47,698 nucleotides of DNA. It comes from Candidatus Gallimonas faecavium. Lineage in GTDB: Bacteria > Bacillota > Clostridia > Christensenellales > Borkfalkiaceae. The notes beneath the pieces are model-generated. The model did no database searches. It was not told the origin of the DNA and saw only the letters and a list, made by a program, of their open reading frames with translations. A program made the translations under genes and the position numbers. Positions 31,600 through 41,648 of this stretch are shown here, one piece after another. Within the stretch, counting starts at the first letter, position 1. The number at the start of each line of letters is the position of its first letter. The stretch is taken from the NCBI GenBank assembly GCA_904391375.1, contig CAJFMF010000002.1:1-47698 (forward strand). Reading direction: 5' to 3'.

Positions 31600-34029
31600 T
31601 TACTTATTCAACGGTTTCAGATTCCAGATATTGTTCGCATAGTCGCGGATGCTTCTGTCCGCAGAGAAATATCCCGCAGCGGCAATATTCATGAGCGATT
31701 TGCGGTTCCAGGCCATCTTATCGTTGCGATAGAGATCGTTGACCTTGGCCTGTGTCTTGCGATACGACTCATAATCCGCGAGACACATATACGGGTCGGC
31801 AACCGGAGCATTGCGCAACAGGTAATTTGCGATTTCCGCAAACGAGGTGCCGTTAAATCCGACGATCAGAGACTCTACGATTCTGCGCAGTTCCGGATCC
31901 TGGTTGTAGTAGGCGCTCGAATTGTACCCGCGGGACCAAATTTCGTCCACTTCGTCCGCTTTGAGTCCAAAGATGAAGATGTTGTCCTCACCGACGCGCT
32001 GCGCCATTTCTACGTTTGCCCCGTCCAGCGTTCCGACGGTGAGCGCACCGTTGATCATGAACTTCATGTTGCCCGTACCGGATGCCTCTTTTCCCGCCAG
32101 AGAGATCTGTTCGGAGATCTCGCTTGCCGGCATCAGTGCTTCCGACATCGTGACGTTGTAGTTCTCCATGTAGACGACATTGAGTTTTTCCCGAATGCGC
32201 GGATCGCTCTTTTTGATATCCTCGGAGATAAAGCAGATGAGCTTTATGATCATCTTTGCCATCTCATAGCCTGCAGCGGCCTTTGCACCGAAAATATACG
32301 TCTTCGGCTGAACGTCCAGATCCGGATTTTCGCGCAGAGCATTGTACTCGGCAATGATGTGCAGCGCATTCAGAAGCTGGCGCTTGTACTCATGCATACG
32401 CTTGACCTGGACATCAAAGAGCGTATCGGGGTCGAGAATCACGCCCTGATGTTTTTTGGCAAGTGCGGCAAACTGGCGCTTTTTGATGGCCTTGATCTCG
32501 CCGAGACGGGCCAGAACGCTCGAATCATCCGCGAACTTGCGCAGGCCTTCCAGTTTTTCGGCATCCTTGTCGTATCCGTCGCCGATGCAATCCGTAATGA
32601 GCTCGCACAGCTCGGGGTTCGACTGATTGAGCCAGCGGCGATGCGCAATGCCGTTCGTGACATTGCAGAATTTATTCGGCGTGTACTCGTAGAAGTCACG
32701 GAAAACGCTGTTTTTGATGATGTTGCTGTGCAGTTCGGAAACGCCGTTGACGTTATGCGAACCCATGACGCAGAGATTTGCCATGCGCACGGTGTTGTTT
32801 GCGAGAATCGCCATACGGGAAATGCGGTTCCAATCTCCGGGGAAATGCGTCCAGAGATCTTCGCAGAAACGACGGTTGATCTCTTTGAGGATGTTGTAGA
32901 TACGCGGGACTTTGCGCGAAACAAGATCTTCCGGCCATGTTTCGAGCGCCTCTGCCATCACGGTGTGGTTGGTGTACGCACACGTTGCCGTCGTGATATT
33001 CCATGCGACTTCCCAACTGAAGTAGTTTTCATCGACAAGGATACGCATGAGTTCGGGAATGGCAAGCGCCGGGTGTGTATCGTTGATATGAATCGCCGCC
33101 ATCTGCGGAAGCAGAGAAAGCGAGCCGTAGCGACGTTTATGGTCAGAGATAATACATTGCAAAGACGCCGAAACCAAGAAATATTGCTGTTCCAGACGCA
33201 GGGATTTGCCTTCGTAATGGTTATCGGAGGGATACAGGACTTTGGAAATGAGCTGAGCTTCCGCCTCTTCCCGCATGACTTCCGCGTAATTGCCCTGAGA
33301 GAAGAGTTGCATATCGAACTTCTGAACCGAACGGGCGCGCCACAGACGGAGCGTGCTGACGGAATCGGAATCCTTTCCCGATACCATCATATCATATGCA
33401 ACGGCCTCCACTTCGCGCGCATTGCGATAGATGGTCTCCATGCCGTGATCCGTCCACTTTTCCTCGAGCGTCCCGTCAAAGCGCACGATGAAGTGCTTGT
33501 CGGCGCGTTGAATGAGCCAGGACTCCCCTCCCGGCAGCCATACATCGGGAAGTTCGATCTGCCAGCCGTCGACGATCTTCTGCTTGAAGAGACCGTACTG
33601 ATAGCAGATGGAAAAGCCCATGGCGGGATAATTCTGCGTTGCAAGCCCGTCAAGGAAGCAGGCGGCAAGCCGTCCGAGTCCCCCGTTTCCGAGTCCTGCG
33701 TCCGGCTCTTCCTCGTAGAGCTCTTCCAAAGAGACGTGAAACCCTTTGAGGGCTCCGGAGAGCGCATCGTAGATTCCGAGATTATAGACGCTGTTCTTGA
33801 GCGAACGCCCCATCAGAAATTCCATGCAGAGATAGTAGACGCGCTTTGCCTTTGCCTTCTTGGTGCGCAGATGGAATTTCTGGTGCTTTTCCGCCATGAT
33901 GTCGCGTACGCTCATGACAACGGCACGATAGATCTGGTCGCGCGTAGCTTCCTGGGGAATGACACCGAAATACCGCGACAATTTCCCCGTAATGAGGCGC
34001 TGTGCCTCCTGTTCGGTCAACTTGTTCAT
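31600..34029 (-). CDS. glgP: glycogen/starch phosphorylase
   Basis: GlgP releases glucose 1-phosphate from alpha-1,4-glucan ends. The 809-residue length is standard. The N-terminal RVYYLCMEFLMGRSL, GNGGLGRLAACFLDGLAT and the PLP lysine motif EASGTGNMKFMINGALTVGTLDGANVE (positions about 31990-32090 on the plus strand numbering) are all conserved. A GGGAG lies about ten bases before the ATG. An imperfect terminator between glgA and glgP may lower or separate its expression from the synthetic genes. Confidence 0.97.
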   Translation of the reverse strand: MNKLTEQEAQRLITGKLSRYFGVIPQEATRDQIYRAVVMSVRDIMAEKHQKFHLRTKKAKAKRVYYLCMEFLMGRSLKNSVYNLGIYDALSGALKGFHVSLEELYEEEPDAGLGNGGLGRLAACFLDGLATQNYPAMGFSICYQYGLFKQKIVDGWQIELPDVWLPGGESWLIQRADKHFIVRFDGTLEEKWTDHGMETIYRNAREVEAVAYDMMVSGKDSDSVSTLRLWRARSVQKFDMQLFSQGNYAEVMREEAEAQLISKVLYPSDNHYEGKSLRLEQQYFLVSASLQCIISDHKRRYGSLSLLPQMAAIHINDTHPALAIPELMRILVDENYFSWEVAWNITTATCAYTNHTVMAEALETWPEDLVSRKVPRIYNILKEINRRFCEDLWTHFPGDWNRISRMAILANNTVRMANLCVMGSHNVNGVSELHSNIIKNSVFRDFYEYTPNKFCNVTNGIAHRRWLNQSNPELCELITDCIGDGYDKDAEKLEGLRKFADDSSVLARLGEIKAIKKRQFAALAKKHQGVILDPDTLFDVQVKRMHEYKRQLLNALHIIAEYNALRENPDLDVQPKTYIFGAKAAAGYEMAKMIIKLICFISEDIKKSDPRIREKLNVVYMENYNVTMSEALMPASEISEQISLAGKEASGTGNMKFMINGALTVGTLDGANVEMAQRVGEDNIFIFGLKADEVDEIWSRGYNSSAYYNQDPELRRIVESLIVGFNGTSFAEIANYLLRNAPVADPYMCLADYESYRKTQAKVNDLYRNDKMAWNRKSLMNIAAAGYFSADRSIRDYANNIWNLKPLNK

Positions 34030-34097
34030 TGGATGTATACTCCCGTAAAAAAGATTACAACAGAAAAGCTCCCCTCCCGCTTTCGGGTCGAGAGCAC

Positions 34098-34143
34098 AAA
34101 AAGAAGAGGCAAGATAGCTGTAGGGAAAGCGTCTTGCCCTTCT
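34098..34143 (-). terminator. possible internal terminator between glgA and glgP
   Basis: On the minus strand AGAAGGGCAAGA pairs with TCTTGCCTCTTCT with one bulge, followed by CTTTTTG. It could be a partial terminator within the glycogen operon. Confidence 0.5.
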
Positions 34144-34180
34144 TCCTGTTTTTGTCAGCCGTATGAGATCGTCGGTTTGC

Positions 34181-35803
34181 TTATTTCAGCATTCCGAGAT
34201 ACAAACCAACATAGTACTTTGCAGAAGTAGCCCAGGAGAAATCCGTGAGCATGGCCTTCTTCTGCAATGCCTTCCACGCTTCCTTGTCCCGATAGACGCC
34301 GATGGCCTCATTGATGACATAGAGCATATCATATGCATTGTAGTCGTGGAAAGTAAATCCGTTCCCGCCCGCACCGTACGGCTGAATGCTGTCCCGCAAA
34401 CCGCCCGTCTCGCGGACGATGGCGACTGTGCCGTAACGGGAAGCGATCATCTGCGAAAGGCCGCAAGGTTCGCTCTTGGAAGGCATCAGGAACAGATCGG
34501 CTCCCGAATAGATCTTGCGGGAAAGATCGGAGTTAAAGGAAATAATGGACACGACCTTTCCGGGATATCTGCGCGCAAGATCGCTGAAATAGTTTTCATA
34601 CGTCGAATCGCCCGTCCCAAGAAGGACAAACTGAACGTCCTGACGCAATACCTGCTCGATGACCTCGCGCACGAGATCAAGCCCCTTATGGGCAACGAGG
34701 CGGGTGATCATGGCAATGATGGGCGTATCGGGCTTCACGGGCAGATTGAGCATCCGCTGCAGCTCCTCTTTGCAGATCGCCTTATTGGAGACATCCTCGG
34801 CGTCATAGTTGGCAAAGAGCGACTTATCCGTCTTGGGATTGTAGTAGTCGACGTCAATGCCGTTCAGGATCCCGCAGAGTTTGAATTCGTTTCTGCGGAT
34901 AATGGCGTCGAGGCCGTGTGCATAATAGGGATCTTTGATCTCTCCTGCGTACGTCGGGCTGACCGTCGAGAAGCGTTCGCTGCACTCGATCGCCCCTTTC
35001 ATGAGGTTGATGCAACGGTCGTACTCGACGAGATAGCGGTAGCGATTGGAAATGCCGAACAGATCTTCGAGAATGTCGAGCGAATATTTTCCCTGGTACT
35101 CGATATTGTGAATGGTGAATACCGAGCGGATGAATTGATATTCGGGACGGAAGCAATAGATCGTCTTGAGATACAGCGCAGCCAAAGCGGCCTGCCAGTC
35201 ATGGCAGTGCAGGATGTCGGGATAGAAGTTGAGGAAGGAGAGAATCTCCATGACACTGCGGCAGAAGAAGGCAAACCGTTCGCCGTCGTCATAGTATCCG
35301 TAGCAGCCGGGGCGCTTGAAATAGTATTCGTTGTCCACGAAGTAGAACTTGACGTTGTCCTTCTCGTATTCAAAGATGCCGCAATACTGATTGCGCCAGG
35401 AGAGCGGAACAAAGATGTTTCCAATGAAGCGGAAATCTTTGCGGTACTCTTTTTTGATGTCCTGATAGAGCGGGACGATGACGCGGACGTCAAAGTTTTC
35501 ATCCTTTGCAATCGCCTTGGAGAGCGAGCCGATGACCTCGGCAAGACCGCCCGTCGCAATGAACGGAGCGGCCTCCGATGCGACGAACATGATCTTCTTT
35601 TTGGGGGCGACCCGGACTTCGGGTTCTGCGACGGGCTCCTCTTTGCATGCGGGAGCGGGCGTATCCACGACTTCCACATCGGGGACATTGACGACCGCAG
35701 CGGATGCGACGCTCTCTTTCTCGACGGGTTCGGCCGCGGGCGCAGTCTGCGCCTTGGGTTTCTTTGCCGTGCTCTTTTTCGTGGTATTCTTGGTAGCTGC
35801 CAT
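34181..35803 (-). CDS. glgA: glycogen synthase with N-terminal Lys/Ala-rich extension
   Basis: GlgA adds glucose from ADP-glucose to growing alpha-1,4 chains. The catalytic GT5 domain starts near residue 68 (KKKIMFVASEAAPF). Before it is an extension of about 65 residues rich in Lys, Ala, Thr, Val and Pro, including KKSTAKKPKAQ. GGAGGT lies five bases before ATG 35803, so the extension is part of the predicted protein. The ADP-glucose motif KxGGL reads ATGGL here, with Ala in place of Lys. The C-terminal domain has TRLVAHKGLDLV and MPSKSEPCGLSQMIASRYGT. It is 58 bases after glgD. Confidence 0.95.
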   Translation of the reverse strand: MAATKNTTKKSTAKKPKAQTAPAAEPVEKESVASAAVVNVPDVEVVDTPAPACKEEPVAEPEVRVAPKKKIMFVASEAAPFIATGGLAEVIGSLSKAIAKDENFDVRVIVPLYQDIKKEYRKDFRFIGNIFVPLSWRNQYCGIFEYEKDNVKFYFVDNEYYFKRPGCYGYYDDGERFAFFCRSVMEILSFLNFYPDILHCHDWQAALAALYLKTIYCFRPEYQFIRSVFTIHNIEYQGKYSLDILEDLFGISNRYRYLVEYDRCINLMKGAIECSERFSTVSPTYAGEIKDPYYAHGLDAIIRRNEFKLCGILNGIDVDYYNPKTDKSLFANYDAEDVSNKAICKEELQRMLNLPVKPDTPIIAMITRLVAHKGLDLVREVIEQVLRQDVQFVLLGTGDSTYENYFSDLARRYPGKVVSIISFNSDLSRKIYSGADLFLMPSKSEPCGLSQMIASRYGTVAIVRETGGLRDSIQPYGAGGNGFTFHDYNAYDMLYVINEAIGVYRDKEAWKALQKKAMLTDFSWATSAKYYVGLYLGMLK

Positions 35804-35861
35804 TGATGACCTCCTTATCATTCCCCTATTTGCAACATTTTACTGCGTTCCGGCGAAATTA

Positions 35862-36980
35862 TTACAACATTCTTCCCTTTGCGATGAAATAAGGCAATTC
35901 CTCACAGCCCGCCAGACGGCGCTTGTCGCTGATCGAAACGTTCTTATCGGTGATGACGCAGTCGAGCTGTGCTCCCGCGCCGATCGTGGTATCCTGCATG
36001 ATGATGGAATCGCGAACGACGCTTCCCTTTCCGACCTTTACTCCGCGGAAGAGAATGCAGTTTTCCACCGTTCCCTCGATGATGCAGCCGTCGGAGATGA
36101 GGGAATTTTTGACTTGCGCGCAGTCCGCATACTTGCTCGGAGCGGAATCGCGCACCTTCGTGTAGATGTCGCGGGCGCCGAACAGCTCATCGCGGACATT
36201 TTTATCGAGAAGCTCCATGCTGTGCTGATAGTACTTCTGGAGCGAGTCGATCCCTGCATAATACCCTTCGAACTTATAGCCGTAGATCTTGAGCGTATCG
36301 ACGTTTTTGCTGATGATGTCCTTGCCGAAGCTGGTCAGACCGCGCGTCACCGCATCCTGAATGATGTTGATGAGGAACTCGCGGTTAATGATCATCATGT
36401 TCATGTAGACGTCGTTTTTGGACTTCGCCTTGAGCTTCGGGTTGATCTTGATGCCCGTGACCCGTCCGTCCTCGGCCGCCGAGAGCGTGATATAATAGCC
36501 GGAGTCGACAGGCCCCTCTTCCTCATGATAGATCATCGTGATGTCGGCGTTTTTCTCCTCGTGATAGGCAAGGATCGCCGCATAGTCGATGTGCGCGATT
36601 CCGTCGCAATCGGAGATGACGACATAGTCCTCATTGCGGTGATTGAGGAATCCCGTAATCCCTTTGAGGGCTTCCAGACGGTTGGTGTAAGGAGCGTCCG
36701 TCTCGTCGGAGTAAGGCGGAAGCAGAATAATACCGCCGTCCTTGCGTGCGAGATCCCAGTCCTTTCCGCTTCCGAGGTGGTCGATCAGCGACTGATAGTT
36801 GTATTTTGTGACGACGCCGACCGTCGTGATCCCCGCATTCACCATGTTGGAGAGCGTGAAATCGATGAGACGATACCGTCCTCCGTAGGGCACGGACGCC
36901 ATCGTTCTGTGGCGGGAGAGCTCCGGAATGTTTTCATCGTGTACGTTGGAAAAAATGACTCCCACTGCGGAATTTGCCAT
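35862..36980 (-). CDS. glgD: GlgD, non-catalytic ADP-glucose pyrophosphorylase partner
   Basis: GlgD pairs with GlgC in Firmicutes and modulates the ADP-glucose pyrophosphorylase. The 372 residues start MANSAVGVIFSN after GGGGGAG. The nucleotidyltransferase fold is clear (PYGGRYRLIDFTLSNMVNAGI) and a left-handed beta-helix follows (SLISDGCIIEGTVENCILF). The catalytic GGxGxRL motif of GlgC is missing (SNVHDENIPELS instead) and the GDH motif is replaced by SDCDG, so it is probably not active alone. It begins four bases after the glgC stop. Confidence 0.94.
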   Translation of the reverse strand: MANSAVGVIFSNVHDENIPELSRHRTMASVPYGGRYRLIDFTLSNMVNAGITTVGVVTKYNYQSLIDHLGSGKDWDLARKDGGIILLPPYSDETDAPYTNRLEALKGITGFLNHRNEDYVVISDCDGIAHIDYAAILAYHEEKNADITMIYHEEEGPVDSGYYITLSAAEDGRVTGIKINPKLKAKSKNDVYMNMMIINREFLINIIQDAVTRGLTSFGKDIISKNVDTLKIYGYKFEGYYAGIDSLQKYYQHSMELLDKNVRDELFGARDIYTKVRDSAPSKYADCAQVKNSLISDGCIIEGTVENCILFRGVKVGKGSVVRDSIIMQDTTIGAGAQLDCVITDKNVSISDKRRLAGCEELPYFIAKGRML

Positions 36981-36984
36981 TGTC

Positions 36985-38181
36985 TTACTCCCCCTTATAG
37001 TCCTTGTCCAGAATCTGGCCGCCGGCGACCTTCGCGCCCGCGCCGATCGTGATATTTCTGCCGAGCACGGCGATACCGGCTCCCTTTTCCTTGTCCTCGC
37101 CGACGACGGCGCCGCCCTCGATGACGGTGTTCTCGTCCACGATGGAATAGACGACTTTTGCCCCCTTTCTGACAACGCTGCCCGCCATCAGAACGGCGTC
37201 AACGACCTCGGCGCCCTCCTCGATGACGACATTGCTCGAAAGGACGGAATTGACGACCGTGCCGCCGATCTCGCACCCGAGCGAAATGAGCGAATTGGAG
37301 ACAACCGCTCTGTCACCGATATATTCGGGCGGAGCAAGCGGGTTGCGCGAATGGATCTTCCAGTCGGGATCGTTCACGTCGAATGCGGGATTTTCGCCCA
37401 AAAGGTCCATATTGGCCTCCCAGAGCGAGGAAATGGTACCGACGTCTTTCCAGTATCCGCTGAAGCGATAGGAATACATCTTTTCGCCCGCATTGAGCAT
37501 CGCGGGAAGGACGTCTTTCCCGAAGTCCTTGCTGGAATTGGGATTCTCATCGTCCTCCTCGAGGTATTTGAAGAGCTTGCTCGCCGTAAAGATATAGATC
37601 CCCATGGACGCAAGATTGCTCTTGGGCTGCTTGGGCTTTTCCTCGAACTGATAGATGGAGCCGTCCGCGTTGGTGTTGAGGATCCCGAAGCGGGAAGCCT
37701 CTTTCATGGGGACTTCGATCGCGGCGATCGTGCAGTCCGCGCCCGTCGCCTTATGCGCTTTGAGCATGGCCGCATAATCCATCTTATAGATATGGTCGCC
37801 CGAGAGGATGAGGATATAATCGGGATTGTATTTTTTCATGAACGCCATATTCTGATAGATGGCGTTTGCCGTACCCTCGAACCAGGAAGACTTCTTTTTC
37901 GCCTGATAGGGCGACAGGATATGTACGCCGCCGAAGGAACGGTCAAGGTCCCAGGGCTGGCCGTTTCCGATGTACTCGTTGAGTTCGAGCGGCTCATACT
38001 GCGTGAGCACGCCTACGGTGTCGATTCCTGAGTTGATGCAGTTTGAAAGCGGGAAGTCGATGATACGATACTTGCCGCCAAACGCGACTGCAGGTTTTGC
38101 AATGTTGTTCGTGAGCGCATAGAGACGGCTACCCTGTCCGCCCGCAAGCAACATTGCGACACATTCTTTCTTTCTTTGCAT
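36985..38181 (-). CDS. glgC: glucose-1-phosphate adenylyltransferase
   Basis: GlgC makes ADP-glucose from ATP and glucose 1-phosphate, the committed step to glycogen. The 398 residues start [20 protein letters not shown], with the pyrophosphorylase motif intact, then [20 protein letters not shown], the catalytic Asp in [11 protein letters not shown] and the glucose-1-phosphate lysine in FEEKPK. The C-terminal beta-helix ends the protein. ATG 38181 follows AGGGGG; a longer frame upstream only shadows glgB. Confidence 0.96.
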   Translation of the reverse strand: MQRKKECVAMLLAGGQGSRLYALTNNIAKPAVAFGGKYRIIDFPLSNCINSGIDTVGVLTQYEPLELNEYIGNGQPWDLDRSFGGVHILSPYQAKKKSSWFEGTANAIYQNMAFMKKYNPDYILILSGDHIYKMDYAAMLKAHKATGADCTIAAIEVPMKEASRFGILNTNADGSIYQFEEKPKQPKSNLASMGIYIFTASKLFKYLEEDDENPNSSKDFGKDVLPAMLNAGEKMYSYRFSGYWKDVGTISSLWEANMDLLGENPAFDVNDPDWKIHSRNPLAPPEYIGDRAVVSNSLISLGCEIGGTVVNSVLSSNVVIEEGAEVVDAVLMAGSVVRKGAKVVYSIVDENTVIEGGAVVGEDKEKGAGIAVLGRNITIGAGAKVAGGQILDKDYKGE

Positions 38182-38209
38182 AAAGAACCCCCTAATCACA
38201 GTTTGTTTG

Positions 38210-40249
38210 TTAGATTGTCTTCGGCGATTTCGCCGCAGTTCCCTTTGATTGCGCCGTCTTCTCGGTTGCCGAGGACGACTTCTTTGCCGTGCTCTTTTTG
38301 CCCGCGGAAGCCGATTTCGCAGCCGGATCCTCCGGTTCACGGACGAGATACAGGCAGGACAGCTTTGGCATGTCCACGGGAATGGAATACGGCTTTCCAT
38401 GGCTCGGTTTCTTCACGGCGTTCAAAACGCGCTTTGTGAGCTTCCCGTCCCCGCCGTACTTTTTGTCGTCGGTGTTGAAGACGAGCCTGTATTTCCCGCG
38501 CTGCGGCACGCCGAGCCGATATCCGGGCATGTCCACGCCGGAGAAGCACGCGACGGCGATCACCTCATTCCCCTTCTTGTCCCTGCGGATAAAGGCGACG
38601 ATGTTTTTGTCGGCGTCGTCGGGCGCAAGCCATTCAAAGCCGTCCCACGAGTCCTCGACCTCGTAGAGCGCAGGCGTCATGCGGTAGAAGTCATTGAGTT
38701 CCTTTACCATGACCGAGAGTTTTCCGTGCAGTTCGTAGGTATCGCGAAGGAAGAACTCGAGGCCCTCGTGGTAATCCCATTCCTTGAACTGTCCGAACTC
38801 ATAGCCCATGAAGTTGAGCTTTTTCCCGGGATGCGCCATCATGTAGCCGAGGAAGGAGCGCACGCCTGCAAATTTCTCCTCATAGGTTCCGGGCATCTTG
38901 TTGATGAGCGAGCATTTTCCGTGAACGACCTCATCATGCGAGATGGGCAGGACATAGTTCTCCGAAAAGGCGTACATCATGGAGAAGGTCAGTTTGCTGT
39001 GATTATAGCTGCGGAAGTACGGATTGAGGCAGAGATAGGAGAGCATATCGTTCATCCATCCCATGTTCCACTTGAAGTTGAAGCCGAGTCCGCCGACCGA
39101 GCCGGGTTTCGTGACGAGTCCCCATGCGGTGGACTCTTCGGCGATCATCAGCGCGTAAGGGAAGCGCAGGAAAACCGCTTCGTTGAGCTTGCGCAGGAAT
39201 GCGATCGCTTCCAGGTTTTTATTTTCGCCGTAGATATTCGGCACCCATTCTCCGGGGCGCTTGTCGTAGTCGAGATAGAGCATGGAGGCCACGGCGTCCA
39301 CGCGCAGGCCGTCCACATGGTATTTGTCGAAGAAGAAGCAGGCATCGGAAATGAGGAAGGAGAGCACTTCGTTCCTGCCGTAGTCAAAGCGGCGCGTCCC
39401 CCAGCTCTTGTGTTCCATCCGATCCCACTGACTGCTCTCGTAGAGCGGCTGGCCGTCGAACTCATACAGGCCCTGTGCGTCTTTGGGGAAGTGCGCGGGA
39501 ACCCAGTCGAGGATCACGCCGATCCCCGCCCGGTGAAATTCGTCGACGAGGTGCATGAAGTCCTTCGGCGTCCCCATGCGCGAAGTCACGGCATAATATC
39601 CCGTCACCTGATATCCCCACGACCCTTCAAACGGAAACTCCGTGATGGGCATGAATTCGACGTGGGTATATCCCATCTCCTTGACATAGGGAACGAGCTC
39701 GCGCGCAAGATCCAGATAGGAATAGAAATTTCCGTCCGCGTGACGCTTCCACGAGAGAAGATTGACCTCATAGATATTCATGGGCGACGCGAAGATGTTG
39801 CGCTTTCCGATCGTATCGAAATAGGCCTTGTCCTGCCAGTCATAGCCTTCAAGCTCATAGAGCTTGGACGCTGTCACAGGCGGCGTCTCCGTATGAAATC
39901 CGACGGGGTCTGCCTTGAGAAGCTGTCTGCCGTCGGCGGCGGTGATGCAGTACTTATAGGTGTCATACTGCTTCAGGCCCGGGATAAAGAGCTCGAAACT
40001 CTCCCCGTCCACCATGCGATTCATCACATTCCGCTCGGCTTTCCAGTCGTTGAAATCCCCCACCACGGACACACTGCGCGCGTGCGGAGCCCATACACGG
40101 AACATGTACCCTTCCTGTCCGTCTCGCTCCTCTTTGTGCGCGCCGAACAGTTCATAGATACGCTCATTCTTTCCGTGATGGAAGAGATAAAGCGGAAAAT
40201 CCGTCATGTTTTCTGTGACTTCATTTGCCTGGTTTTCCTTCTTCAGCAT
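38210..40249 (-). CDS. glgB: 1,4-alpha-glucan branching enzyme with C-terminal Lys/Ala/Ser-rich tail
   Basis: GlgB forms alpha-1,6 branches in glycogen. The 679 residues have a CBM48 domain (about 40-140, [20 protein letters not shown]) and a GH13 barrel: [23 protein letters not shown] (nucleophile Asp), IAEESTAWG (acid/base Glu) and [13 protein letters not shown] beta domain follows, then a tail of about 40 residues rich in Lys, Ala and Ser with KKSTAKKSS, which resembles the N-terminal tail of GlgA. AAGGAG lies six bases before ATG 40249. First gene of the locus. Confidence 0.96.
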   Translation of the reverse strand: MLKKENQANEVTENMTDFPLYLFHHGKNERIYELFGAHKEERDGQEGYMFRVWAPHARSVSVVGDFNDWKAERNVMNRMVDGESFELFIPGLKQYDTYKYCITAADGRQLLKADPVGFHTETPPVTASKLYELEGYDWQDKAYFDTIGKRNIFASPMNIYEVNLLSWKRHADGNFYSYLDLARELVPYVKEMGYTHVEFMPITEFPFEGSWGYQVTGYYAVTSRMGTPKDFMHLVDEFHRAGIGVILDWVPAHFPKDAQGLYEFDGQPLYESSQWDRMEHKSWGTRRFDYGRNEVLSFLISDACFFFDKYHVDGLRVDAVASMLYLDYDKRPGEWVPNIYGENKNLEAIAFLRKLNEAVFLRFPYALMIAEESTAWGLVTKPGSVGGLGFNFKWNMGWMNDMLSYLCLNPYFRSYNHSKLTFSMMYAFSENYVLPISHDEVVHGKCSLINKMPGTYEEKFAGVRSFLGYMMAHPGKKLNFMGYEFGQFKEWDYHEGLEFFLRDTYELHGKLSVMVKELNDFYRMTPALYEVEDSWDGFEWLAPDDADKNIVAFIRRDKKGNEVIAVACFSGVDMPGYRLGVPQRGKYRLVFNTDDKKYGGDGKLTKRVLNAVKKPSHGKPYSIPVDMPKLSCLYLVREPEDPAAKSASAGKKSTAKKSSSATEKTAQSKGTAAKSPKTI

Positions 40250-40322
40250 CTTGACTCCTTCAGAAACGTTTCGTTCCCCCTCTTTTTCGCAAAACGGAAG
40301 ATATCCGCCATGCACTGTTTCT

Positions 40323-40351
40323 ATTATACTATATTTTGCGCTCGGTTTCAA
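40323..40351 (-). promoter_or_regulatory. sigma-A promoter of the glycogen operon
   Basis: On the minus strand TTGAAA (40346-40351), 17 bases, TATAAT (40323-40328). The expected leader is about 67 bases and has a normal ribosome-binding site. Confidence 0.75.
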
Positions 40352-40406
40352 TACCCAATTTGCAATTTTTATTGTATTTTTGAAATTTTTTTTGATAAAA
40401 TTACAG

Positions 40407-40440
40407 CAAATCCCCCTCGGGAAAATCCGAGGGGGATTGC
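40407..40440 (-). terminator. hairpin after ilvC, probable terminator
   Basis: AATCCCCCTCGG and CCGAGGGGGATT form a perfect 12-bp stem with a six-base loop, just after the ilvC stop. The T-tract on the minus strand is weak. Confidence 0.6.
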
Positions 40441-40441
40441 A

Positions 40442-41491
40442 TTATTTGGTTTCGCTGTATTTATCTTCCTTATTCCAGGAGTACAGCTCCCGAAGCTCTT
40501 CGCCGACCTTCTCCAGCATGTGTGAGGCCTCTTTTTCGCGGCAGGCATTGAAGTGCGCGCGGCCGCCGCTCTTGTTCTCTGTGATCCACTTGGACGCAAA
40601 CGTTCCGTCCTGGATTTCGGAGAGGATTTTCTTCATTTCCTTTTTGGTTTCGTCGGTAATGAGCCGTTTTCCCGTCTCATAGTCGCCGAATTCCGCCGTG
40701 TCCGAGATGGAATAGCGCATCTTCTTGAATCCGCCCGCATAGATGAGATCCACGATGAGTTTCATCTCGTGAATGCACTCAAAATAGGCGTTGCGGGGAT
40801 CGTATCCCGCTTCGACGAGCGTCTCAAAGCCCGCCTTCATGAGCGCCGTCACGCCGCCGCAGAGAACGGCCTGTTCCCCGAAGAGATCGGTCTCCGTCTC
40901 ACAGCGGAAGGTCGTCTCCAGAACGCCAGCACGCGCGCCGCCGATCCCGAGCGCGTAGGCAAGCGCAACGTCCAGCGTATCACCCGACGGATCCTGATGC
41001 ACCGCGACGAGCGCGGGGACGCCGTGTCCCTCCACATACTCGCTGCGCACCGTATGCCCAGGCCCCTTCGGCGCGATCATAAAGACATTGACGTCGGCAG
41101 GCGGCACGATCTGCTTAAAATGGATGTTGAACCCGTGCGCGAATGCAAGGTATTTCCCCTCGGTCAGAACGGGAGAAACGCTTTCCTTATAAATATCCGC
41201 CATTTTCTCATCCGGCGTGAGCATCATGATGACGTCCGCCTTTTCGGCAGCGTCGCGGACGGGCATCACTTCAAATCCCGCCTGTTCGGCAATCGGCCAT
41301 GTTCTTCCGCCCCGATTGAGGCCGATAATGACGTGAATCCCGCTGTCTTTCAGATTGAGCGCATGGGCATGCCCCTGACTGCCGAATCCGATGACCGCAA
41401 CCGTCTTATTTTTCAGGCGTTTCAGATCACAGTCCGCCTCATGATAGATGCGCGCCTCCTGCGTCTCGGGATCATAGATCTTGTGTGCCAT
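40442..41491 (-). CDS. ilvC: ketol-acid reductoisomerase
   Basis: IlvC converts acetolactate and acetohydroxybutyrate in valine, leucine and isoleucine synthesis. The 349 residues carry the Rossmann motif [17 protein letters not shown], the [20 protein letters not shown] metal region and the C-terminal knotted domain with [22 protein letters not shown] precedes ATG 41491. The cofactor loop reads GLNRGGRTW, in which the serines that bind the NADPH phosphate in many homologues are not obvious. The gene stands alone; no ilvBN or leu genes are next to it, and its short leader has no T-box. Confidence 0.96.
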   Translation of the reverse strand: MAHKIYDPETQEARIYHEADCDLKRLKNKTVAVIGFGSQGHAHALNLKDSGIHVIIGLNRGGRTWPIAEQAGFEVMPVRDAAEKADVIMMLTPDEKMADIYKESVSPVLTEGKYLAFAHGFNIHFKQIVPPADVNVFMIAPKGPGHTVRSEYVEGHGVPALVAVHQDPSGDTLDVALAYALGIGGARAGVLETTFRCETETDLFGEQAVLCGGVTALMKAGFETLVEAGYDPRNAYFECIHEMKLIVDLIYAGGFKKMRYSISDTAEFGDYETGKRLITDETKKEMKKILSEIQDGTFASKWITENKSGGRAHFNACREKEASHMLEKVGEELRELYSWNKEDKYSETK

Positions 41492-41526
41492 TTTCAAACC
41501 TCCGTATTCCTGAATATATTTTCCCC

Positions 41527-41556
41527 ATTATACAACCGCCTTTGCGGACGCGTCAA
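41527..41556 (-). promoter_or_regulatory. sigma-A promoter of ilvC
   Basis: On the minus strand TTGACG (41551-41556), 18 bases, TATAAT (41527-41532), giving a leader of about 29 bases. Confidence 0.75.
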
Positions 41557-41595
41557 GTATTATAAGCAAAATTTTTTATTAAAAGCACACTTTTG

Positions 41596-41624
41596 TTGCA
41601 TTTTTTGCATAAATGTGCTATGAT
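41596..41624 (+). promoter_or_regulatory. sigma-A promoter of the DUF815 gene
   Basis: TTGCAT (41596-41601), 17 bases, TATGAT (41619-41624) with an upstream TGC (extended -10). The leader is about 18 bases and includes CGGAG. Confidence 0.75.
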
Positions 41625-41648
41625 ATTCAAAAAAACGGAGCCTGTCTC

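Noticed and set aside
32359-37052. Long plus-strand open frames (524-623 codons) opposite glgP, glgA and glgD
   Set aside because: All are mirror frames of conserved glycogen genes; none shows known motifs or a ribosome-binding site.
38249-40525. Long open frame (758 codons) on the plus strand opposite glgB
   Set aside because: It is antisense to a fully conserved branching enzyme, has no family resemblance and arises from the GC-biased codon use of the real gene.
41492-41526. T-box leader before ilvC
   Set aside because: The predicted leader is only about 29 bases and shows no T-box sequence.
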